Source: Alphaproteobacteria bacterium
Lineage (GTDB): Bacteria > Pseudomonadota > Alphaproteobacteria > Geminicoccales > Geminicoccaceae
Direction: 5' to 3'
NCBI GenBank assembly: GCA_030431615.1
Contig: JAUIID010000021.1
Span: 1-41,279 of the forward strand
DNA length: 41,279 nucleotides
Below the pieces are notes generated by a model, which ran no database searches, had not been told where the DNA came from, and was given only the letters and a program-made list of their open reading frames with translations. The position numbers and the translations under genes were made by a program. Below, in pieces: positions 36,001 to 41,279 of the stretch (position 1 is the stretch's first letter; every line of letters begins with the position of its first letter).

Positions 36001-36374
36001 TGTTGCAAGCGGGCTCGGTGGCCCACAACCACTTCCGCTTCTATCGCGACACGATCGACGCCACGCTCAGGGCCGGCGACTGGGCCAAGGCCCTGCGCCT
36101 CGCCGATGCGCTCGCCGCCTTCGCGGCGGCCGAGCCTTTGCCTTGGACCACGTTCCATGCCGCCCGTGGGCGGGCGCTCGCGGCCTTTGGGCGAGGCGAG
36201 CGAAAAGCTGCCCTGCGGGCGACGCTCGGGGATCTCGCCCGAACCGGCCAGGCGGCCGGTCTGCTCCTCGCCACCCCGGCGCTCGAGGCGGCGAAGAGCG
36301 GCCAGAGCCTTGGCACGCTGACCGAAGACGAGGAAGGCAAGGCGATCGGCGCGCAGCGTAGTCTACCTACGTGA
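33036..36374 (+). CDS. SAM-domain adenylate cyclase with ATPase and TPR regions
   Basis: The 1112-residue cytoplasmic protein has four parts. Residues 1-60 form a SAM domain (VADWLKTLGLEQYVQAF). Residues 76-215 form a class III nucleotide cyclase with metal-binding Asp85 (FADLAGFT) and Asp129 (HIGDC), purine-reading Lys125 and Thr195, and transition-state Asn202 and Arg206 (VNLASR), a complete adenylate-cyclase set. Then comes an AAA_16/STAND-like ATPase with Walker A GEAGIGKT (295-302) and an ITVEDVHWAD Walker B. The rest is helical TPR-like repeats. It probably makes cAMP in response to an unknown signal bound by the TPR part. GTG start with GGAGG at spacing 7. Confidence 0.9.
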   Translation: MDVADWLKTLGLEQYVQAFVDNDVDAELLRSLTADDLKDLGVVAVGHRRRLLDAIAVLRSPLATAHAAPVPSDGERRQVNVLFADLAGFTALASELDAEAVHALLDAFFERVDALVVEHGGHVDKHIGDCVMGVFGAPIAHGHDAAHAVGAAIAICDAMPELAAAIGRPLAVHIGVAGGQVVASGTGSAAHRAYTVTGDTVNLASRLTEAAAPGEILISHSVRTELGARLEAADVGPLAVKGLAAPVQVWRVIDLRAPTAVDRPLAGRRGELSQFRSLIAMVAGTRSGQTVLLRGEAGIGKTRLVEEVQRLAAASGLICHTAWTLDFGGAKGRDPIRTLLRSLLGLDGQADPATAVRIVEKGLVPDDDLVFLNDLLDLPQPPALRATYEAMDNARRNQGKRAVMARLVEALCRSQPRLITVEDVHWADRITLAHLARLAAQADGVPCLQLLTTRLDGDPIDRAWRAEAEGASLTTIDLGPLRPEDALAMARSLVTARSGFDERCIDRAGGNPLFLEQLVRLGQVTGADAVVPGTVQSLVQARLDRLETVDRTALQAAAVLGQRVDRGALSHLLNDPGYDPVRLVERLLMRADQGDAFRFAHALVRDAVYDSLLTPRRRELHRRAALWFSDRDLRLRAEHLDRAEAPEAATAYLQAARAQLDEHRSESARQLLQRGLSVAREAQDRYALACQLGTTSLDLGATQDASAAFATALELAGDDAGRCEAWLGLAACRRMAEDGAGAEAALALAEQAATRLGLRDVLARVHFIHGNLCFPRGDIEGCLRHHAESLGHARACASAQHEAAALGGLGDADYVRGRMISAQGHFERCLALCRAHGLGRIEAAHRQMLGLTRFFCNDVRGALEDARASVESARHIGQPRGEMVANMIAAEMCANLMLLDDAMAHLREVERLIGLLGAARFEPLRLNCLAKTLRAMDRHAEALPLLRRSVEASRETSLTFTGPSSLGALALTTDDPDERQSAIAEGESLLQAGSVAHNHFRFYRDTIDATLRAGDWAKALRLADALAAFAAAEPLPWTTFHAARGRALAAFGRGERKAALRATLGDLARTGQAAGLLLATPALEAAKSGQSLGTLTEDEEGKAIGAQRSLPT

Positions 36375-36424
36375 GCACCGATCGTCCGCCGCCTGACGAA
36401 GTATACGGTCAGCTTGCCAAGGCT

Positions 36425-37597
36425 CTAGAAGCCGAGCCAGACCCAGTCGTTCTCCAGCCCGAGCATCAGCCGCCCGGCGGAGGCATAGCGCGCACTCGAC
36501 TTCGAGGAATGCTGCAGGAGCGTGTGCGTATCGCGGAAATGGCGTTCGAACGGCCGGTCCAGCCGGAAGGACGTCGCGCCCACCGCATCGTTGACATGCC
36601 GGACCGCCTCGGCACACGCCTCGGCCGCGAAGCAGGCGGCTAGCTGCAGGCGGATCTTGGCCTCGCGCGACAGCAGTCTGCCGCTCCGCTCGACCTCGCC
36701 ATAGGCCTCGCGCGCCGCGGCATGCAGTGTGTCGCGCGAGGCCGCGACCCTGGACCCGGCCTTGCCGAGCAGGAACTGGGGAAGCTGCTGCTCGCGCTGC
36801 GGCACCGCATTGTAGGCGGCGGTCTTGGCCCGACAGAGGCTCACTGCCTCGTCCACGGCCGCCGCCGCGACCCCTACGGAGACGGACGCCTCGCCCATGA
36901 TCGCCGTCCAGGGCCACATCCTGAACAAGGGCCCCTCGAAGCCAGGTGCCGGCCGCTCGAGCGGCCCGACCGGGGCGGTCAGGTGGTCAGGGACGAAGAG
37001 ATCCTCGACCTCGTAATCGGCCGATCCGGTGCCGCGCATGCCGAGCGTATGCCAGGTATCGAGGATGCGTGCCTGCTCCCTCGGCAGGAAGATGGCGAAC
37101 GGCACGGGCTGCCCGCGCTGCGGATCGAGCACCGGCCTGCCGTCCCGGTGCTCGATCGCCGGCATCGCCAGCCAGGACGCATGGTGGCAGCCGCTGCCGA
37201 AGGGGACCCGGCCGGTCACCCGCCAGCCGCCCTCGACCCGGATGGCCGCCGCCGGCGGGTTGAGCGAGCCGGCCGTGGTCGGCGGCCCGTCCCGGAAGAG
37301 CTCGCGCACGCCCTCGGGCGGGAGCCAGGCTGCATAGGCCGAGATCGCCTGGTTCATGACGAGGTTCCACGCGGCCGCCGAATCGAGGCGGGCCACGGCC
37401 TCGAAGACTGTCATCGCCTCGATTGGATGAACCTCCAGCCCCCCGTGCGCGCGCGGCGCCAGCATCTTGAAAAGGCCGGCCTCCCGCATGGCGTCGTAGA
37501 CCGTGTCGGAAAGCCGGCGCTCCGCTTCGGCTGATTCGGCTTTGCTTTGGATGATGGGGCGAATCCGCTCGACGGCGGCAAGAAGCTCGTGGGTCAT
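36425..37597 (-). CDS. Acyl-CoA-dehydrogenase-type flavoprotein (HsaA/DszC-like monooxygenase)
   Basis: The 390-residue product has the acyl-CoA dehydrogenase fold: N-terminal helices ending FKMLAPRAHGGLE, a central barrel with WRVTGRVPFGSGCHHA and GMRGTGSADYEVEDLFVP, and a C-terminal helix bundle with RHFRDTHTLLQHSS. The (R/H)..RD.H...H ending is seen in the flavin-dependent monooxygenase branch (HsaA, DszC, HpaB-like) rather than in true dehydrogenases, and no catalytic Glu is evident. It needs a separate flavin reductase, which is not adjacent. GGGAG lies six bases before the ATG at 37597; the frame is open further upstream but unlikely coding. Confidence 0.82.
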   Translation of the reverse strand: MTHELLAAVERIRPIIQSKAESAEAERRLSDTVYDAMREAGLFKMLAPRAHGGLEVHPIEAMTVFEAVARLDSAAAWNLVMNQAISAYAAWLPPEGVRELFRDGPPTTAGSLNPPAAAIRVEGGWRVTGRVPFGSGCHHASWLAMPAIEHRDGRPVLDPQRGQPVPFAIFLPREQARILDTWHTLGMRGTGSADYEVEDLFVPDHLTAPVGPLERPAPGFEGPLFRMWPWTAIMGEASVSVGVAAAAVDEAVSLCRAKTAAYNAVPQREQQLPQFLLGKAGSRVAASRDTLHAAAREAYGEVERSGRLLSREAKIRLQLAACFAAEACAEAVRHVNDAVGATSFRLDRPFERHFRDTHTLLQHSSKSSARYASAGRLMLGLENDWVWLGF

Positions 37598-37702
37598 GAC
37601 TGTCTCCCGAGGCTCTTGAACCCTCGGCGACGAGGGGGGGAACAAGTCTGCGCCTGTCCGGGCCGAATGAGAAGCGCAGGATCGGCGACCCCGAATCGCC
37701 CG

Positions 37703-37760
37703 AGCATCGGCGAGTTGGAGGAGATCGTCGGCATGGCCCTCTTCGAGCGCACGCCGTGCG
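37703..37760 (+). pseudogene. Fragment of a LysR-type regulator coding region
   Basis: These 58 bases match 39556-39613 of the intact LysR gene at 53 of 58 positions and in the same orientation. They encode SIGELEEIVGMALFERTP against SIRELEEIVGTALFERTP, the end of the LysR helix-turn-helix. Similarity stops abruptly on both sides. The fragment has no start and no rest of the gene, so it is a relic or a recombination scar in the 278-bp spacer between the flavoprotein and ppx genes. Confidence 0.7.
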
Positions 37761-37875
37761 TCTTTGTGCCGGTTCAACGAAAGTACGACGCTCAGATTCG
37801 CTTGCGATCCCGCAGGTGCCGGCGTCACAAAGGCCTGAGTCGAAAAGGGATGAAGCGTCCAAGAGGGAAACGACC

Positions 37876-39429
37876 ATGGCCACGGGCCAAATGTCGAAAC
37901 GGCAAACCGACGCGCGGGTCATCGAAATCGATACGGAGCGCGTGCTCGGCCGGGACCAGAGCCACTACGGGGTCATCGACATCGGCTCCAACTCCATCCG
38001 GCTGGTGGTCTATGACAGCCTCGGACGCGCACCTTTCCCGCGGTTCAACGAGAAGTCCTTCTGTGCGCTCGGCGCCGGCATCGACGAGCGTGGCGATCTG
38101 TCACCCGAAGCCATCGCCCGCGCCCTGCATGCCATCCGGCGCCTCGCGGCGATCGGCCGGGCCATGGACGTGGAACGGATCGACGTCCTGGCGACGGAAG
38201 CGACGCGGCGCGCCCGGAACGGCTCCGTGCTGGTCGACGCGATCCGCGACAGCACCGGCCTCGAAACCAGGATCCTGGCCGGGCAGGAGGAGGCGACCTA
38301 TGCCGCGTTCGGCGTCATCTCTAGCTTCTTCCAGCCGCACGGGCTGGTCGGCGATGTCGGCGGCGGCAGCCTGGAGGTCGCCGAGGTCGTCGGCGATCGC
38401 GTCGGCGAGCGGTTGAGCAGCATGCCGCTCGGGGCGTTGCCGGTACGGGCGATGATGGCCGATGGCATCGACAAGGCGAAGAAGACGATCGACGGCATCC
38501 TGCGCGACGAGCTTCCGCCGCTCCTGACCGAGCCGGTCTTCTACGCCGTCGGCGGCGGGTGGCGCGCGCTGGCACGGGTGCACATCGCCATGACCGCGCA
38601 GCCGATCAGCGTCGTGCACGGGTATGAGATGTCGACGAAGGACGCCCGCACTCTCGCGCGGCAGATCGCGCGCATGAAACCCGAGGAGGTCGCAGCCCTG
38701 CCGGACGTGCCGGTCCGGCGCGTCGACACCTTGCCCGCCGCGGCGCTCGTGATGTGGCGCCTGCTGCGCAACCTGAAACCCGAACGCGTGGTCTTCAGTG
38801 CCTGCGGCCTGCGCGAAGGCTGGCTCTACGCGCAGCTCGACGAGGAGGAGCAGTATCGCGATCCGCTCCTCGAGGGTGCCCAGGCCATCGGCCTGCCGAC
38901 CGCTCGCGTCCCGTCCTTCAGCGCGGCCCTCGGGCGCTGGACCGACGCGCTCTTCCCGGGCGAGAGCCAGGGTGACCGGCGCCTCAGGCTCTCGGTCTGC
39001 GCCCTGACTGACATGGCCTGGCGCGATCATGCCAAGATTCGCGCCAGCGAGACCTTTCATCGCCTGCTGGAATTCCCCTTCATCGGCATCTCGCATCCCG
39101 AACGCGCCTTTCTGGCCGTGGCCATCCGGGCGCGCTACGGCGGCAAGGTCGACGACATGGTCAAGGCGCGGATCGGCGGCCTCCTGAGTGCCGGCCAGTT
39201 GCGCCGGGCGGAAATCCTCGGCCGTGTCCTGCTGCTCGGGCACCGCTTCTCGGGCAGCGTGCCGGAAATCCTGGAGCAGTCCCGCTTGCGCATCGATGCC
39301 GATGCCGTAAGGCTGGAAGTCCTCGATTCGTCGAGCATCCCCGACAGCGATGCGGTGTGGGAACGCCTGCGGCAGCTGGCGAACGTGGCCGACGCGAAGG
39401 GTGCGGAAATCATCGAGAGCGCGGCCTGA
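37876..39429 (+). CDS. ppx: Ppx/GppA family exopolyphosphatase
   Basis: The 517-residue product belongs to the Ppx/GppA phosphatases, which cleave polyphosphate or pppGpp. The ASKHA phosphate-1 loop is YGVIDIGSNSIRLVVYDS (about residues 31-48), followed by LATEATRRARNG, QEEATYAAFG and the second phosphate loop GDVGGGSLEVAEV. It has the long C-terminal HD-like region of full-length Ppx. The ATG at 37876 has GAGGGA at spacing 7. ppk, the usual partner, is not in the window. The gene lies between a LysR fragment and an intact LysR gene. Confidence 0.9.
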   Translation: MATGQMSKRQTDARVIEIDTERVLGRDQSHYGVIDIGSNSIRLVVYDSLGRAPFPRFNEKSFCALGAGIDERGDLSPEAIARALHAIRRLAAIGRAMDVERIDVLATEATRRARNGSVLVDAIRDSTGLETRILAGQEEATYAAFGVISSFFQPHGLVGDVGGGSLEVAEVVGDRVGERLSSMPLGALPVRAMMADGIDKAKKTIDGILRDELPPLLTEPVFYAVGGGWRALARVHIAMTAQPISVVHGYEMSTKDARTLARQIARMKPEEVAALPDVPVRRVDTLPAAALVMWRLLRNLKPERVVFSACGLREGWLYAQLDEEEQYRDPLLEGAQAIGLPTARVPSFSAALGRWTDALFPGESQGDRRLRLSVCALTDMAWRDHAKIRASETFHRLLEFPFIGISHPERAFLAVAIRARYGGKVDDMVKARIGGLLSAGQLRRAEILGRVLLLGHRFSGSVPEILEQSRLRIDADAVRLEVLDSSSIPDSDAVWERLRQLANVADAKGAEIIESAA

Positions 39430-39450
39430 CCCGGCCCGCAGACCACGCAC

Positions 39451-40383
39451 ATGATCCATTCGACCCATCTCTTGCGCCTCTCGGCCGTCATCGCGCGGGG
39501 CAGCATGCGGCAGGCGGCGCAGGCGCTGAACATCAGCCAGCCGGCGCTGAGCCAGAGCATCCGCGAGCTGGAGGAGATCGTCGGCACCGCCCTCTTCGAG
39601 CGCACGCCGCGCGGGCTCAGGGTCACGCCGGCCGGCCGCCAGCTCGGCATCCATGCGGACATCGTCGCCAGCGAGATCGCGAAGACCGGCCTGACGGCCG
39701 CGGCACTCCGCACCGGCTGGCAGAGCCATCTCGGCATCGGCGCCTCGGCCAGCATCTGCGCCAGCGCCATCCCGTCCCTCGCCAGCACCCTGCTCGACGA
39801 GGGGCTGGTCTCGGGCCTCGACGTTCATGAGGGCGTCGCCGCCAACCTCATCGACCGGCTGGCGCGCGGCGCCCTCGATGTCGTCGTCACCTATCTCTGG
39901 AACATCGGTTGCGCCATCGAGAACGTCACCTTCGAGCAGGTCGGCGTCTCGCAGATCGCCGTGGTCTGCCGGCGCGAGGCGGCCGATGCGGTGCTCGGGC
40001 AGGGCAGGGGTGCCCTCGCCGCCTGGCGCTGGGTGATCATGAGCAAGAGCATCGAGATGAAGCAGCGCTTCGAGGACTTCTTTGCCGCCAGCTCGATCCC
40101 GCGCCCGCCCACCGTCGTCGAGACCGACAGCATCAGCTTCGCCCTCAGGCTCCTGAAGGAGCAGGACTATTTCGCCTTCATGCCGATCGGCCATGCCGGC
40201 ATCCTCGACCGCGAGCGCTTCGTGGCGCTCGAGATCGACGGCATCACCTGGCCCCGCGCCGTCGGCGTCTTCTCCCGCCGGAGCGCCCATCCGCCGCCGG
40301 CGCTCCGCCGGGTGATCGAGCTGCTCCGGGCGCACTACGCCCAGCCGGCCGAAGGCGGCCTGCCGCGGCTGCGCTGCGGCTAG
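39451..40383 (+). CDS. LysR-type transcriptional regulator
   Basis: The 310-residue regulator has a winged HTH at the N terminus (HLLRLSAVIARGSMRQAAQALN, then SQPALSQSIRELEEIVGTALFERT) and the two-lobed effector domain. It follows ppx by 21 bases. It is convergent with tctA, overlapping it by 4 bases. Regulators of tripartite tricarboxylate transporters are often of this type, so control of the neighbouring tct genes is plausible, but usually they are divergent. The HTH coding stretch is duplicated as a fragment at 37703-37760. Confidence 0.87.
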   Translation: MIHSTHLLRLSAVIARGSMRQAAQALNISQPALSQSIRELEEIVGTALFERTPRGLRVTPAGRQLGIHADIVASEIAKTGLTAAALRTGWQSHLGIGASASICASAIPSLASTLLDEGLVSGLDVHEGVAANLIDRLARGALDVVVTYLWNIGCAIENVTFEQVGVSQIAVVCRREAADAVLGQGRGALAAWRWVIMSKSIEMKQRFEDFFAASSIPRPPTVVETDSISFALRLLKEQDYFAFMPIGHAGILDRERFVALEIDGITWPRAVGVFSRRSAHPPPALRRVIELLRAHYAQPAEGGLPRLRCG

Positions 40384-41279
40384 GCGGCGGCGCGCCGCCG
40401 CGCGTTGCGGAGGAACGGCGGCACCACCAGGGTCGCCACGGCGATCAGCAGGAAGAGCACCGCGACCGGGCGCTCCAGGATGCCGAGCCAGGAGCCGTCC
40501 GACCACATCAGGGCCGAGCGGAGCTGCGTCTCGGCGAGGCCGCCGAGGACGAAGCCGATGACGAAGGGGGCCAGCGGCAGCTTCAGCCGGTCGAAGAGCA
40601 CACCGAGCAGGCCGAAGACGAAGAGCACCGCCACGTCGAAGGGCTCGTTGCGCAGCGAGTAGCAGCCGAGCACGGCAAAGACGATCATGAAGGGATAGAG
40701 CAGCGCCTTCGGCACCCGGATGATCGCGGCGAAGGTCCGAAGCCCGCCGAGCAGCACGGCGGAGCAGAGGAGGGTGGTGAACAGGTAGGAGACGATCACC
40801 CCCCAGGCGAGGTCCGGCGCATTGGTGAAGAGGAGCGGCCCGGGCTGGATGTTGTGCAGCACCAGCGCACCGAGCAGGATGGCGTCGACCGCACTGCCCG
40901 GAATGCCGAGGGCGATCAGCGGGATCAGCGCGCCCCCCACATTGGCGTTGTTCGCCGCCTCGGACGCGATGATGCCGCCCGGGTGGCCGGTGCCGAACTT
41001 GTCGCCCTCCGACGAGGACGACTTGGCGGCGGTGTAGGAAACCATCGAGGCGATGCTGGCACCTACGCCGGGCAGGATGCCGATCCAGGTGCCGATGAGC
41101 GACGAGCGCAGCAGGTTCACCGTGTTCGACCGGAAGAGTGGCAGCAGTATTCCGACGGGATTGCCCTTCAGCCCCACCTGCTCCGCCGGCGTCTCCTTCT
41201 TCAAAAGGGCCGTGAGCGCCGTGCCGACGACGAAGAGGCCGAGCAGCACCGGCAGCGTGGCGAAGCCTCCCACCAGGGG
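40380..41279 (-). CDS. tctA: TctA-family permease, large membrane subunit, truncated at the window edge
   Basis: About 299 codons of the C-terminal part of TctA, the large permease of tripartite tricarboxylate transporters, are visible. The landmark is the second half signature, TGHPGGIIASEAANNANVGG then ALIPLIALGIPGSAVDAILLG, followed by LHNIQPGPLLF and hydrophobic helices to the end. The 5' part is beyond the right edge. The TctB and TctC partners would be expected upstream on the minus strand, outside the window. Substrates range from citrate to other carboxylates. Confidence 0.9.
   Translation of the reverse strand, partial: PLVGGFATLPVLLGLFVVGTALTALLKKETPAEQVGLKGNPVGILLPLFRSNTVNLLRSSLIGTWIGILPGVGASIASMVSYTAAKSSSSEGDKFGTGHPGGIIASEAANNANVGGALIPLIALGIPGSAVDAILLGALVLHNIQPGPLLFTNAPDLAWGVIVSYLFTTLLCSAVLLGGLRTFAAIIRVPKALLYPFMIVFAVLGCYSLRNEPFDVAVLFVFGLLGVLFDRLKLPLAPFVIGFVLGGLAETQLRSALMWSDGSWLGILERPVAVLFLLIAVATLVVPPFLRNARRRAAA

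Noticed and set aside
33003-36158. Long open frame on the minus strand opposite the cyclase gene
   Set aside because: It is antisense to a gene with clear conserved motifs, has a low-complexity Arg/Gly/Glu-rich composition, and no domain. Long antisense frames are expected at this GC content.
38101-40506. Long minus-strand frame opposite ppx and the LysR gene
   Set aside because: It crosses two real genes and has no conserved motif.

Overview
The window is about 41 kb of very GC-rich DNA with dense coding on both strands and no rRNA, tRNA, insertion sequence or CRISPR array that I could see. It looks like the chromosome of an alphaproteobacterium, probably a Rhodospirillales-like lineage. 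The evidence is an EipB/DUF1849 envelope protein (a family known from Alphaproteobacteria), a CtrA-like TTAA-N7-TTAG site, and housekeeping genes (acnA, polA, rpmG, glpK) with alphaproteobacterial character. The placement is an inference; no marker here fixes the genus.

Left part (1-20.7 kb): mostly core metabolism and cell envelope genes, singly or in short operons. In order these are a truncated GH19 hydrolase, mtnK, an AI-2E family permease, a TPR-SPOR protein, a GNAT enzyme, an orphan ABC substrate-binding protein, rpmG with its own promoter and terminator, a secreted protein with two OmpA-like domains, mak fructokinase, eipB, acnA, a glycine-zipper lipoprotein with a Rap1a/Tai-like protein, an SDR protein lacking the usual catalytic Tyr and Lys, a second GNAT enzyme, two small membrane proteins, glpK-glpR, and polA.

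Middle part (20.7-30.6 kb): a surface-polysaccharide locus, entirely on the minus strand, in two blocks. The upstream block (30571 down to 27120) is rfbG-rfbF-rfbC-reductase. It should make a CDP-linked 6-deoxyhexose, and the 3-dehydrase needed for 3,6-dideoxy sugars is absent. The downstream block (27014 down to 20677) holds a GT2 glycosyltransferase, a GT4, a glycosyltransferase fused to a thymidylate-kinase-like domain, another GT4 and a Wzx-like flippase, each overlapping the next by 4 bases. A 14-bp palindrome, GGTTGA-(AA or AT)-TCAACC, lies upstream of each block and nowhere else that I noticed. It may be a shared operator, so the two blocks may be one regulated system for making, transferring and exporting a glycan.

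Right part (30.7-41.3 kb): a class II histone-deacetylase-fold amidohydrolase, an Fsr-type MFS exporter, a 1112-residue SAM-adenylate cyclase-ATPase-TPR signalling protein, an acyl-CoA-dehydrogenase-type flavoprotein, a Ppx/GppA phosphatase, a LysR regulator and the 3' part of a tctA permease gene. A 58-bp piece of a LysR helix-turn-helix coding region, 53/58 identical to the intact LysR gene, lies on the other side of ppx and looks like the scar of a rearrangement.
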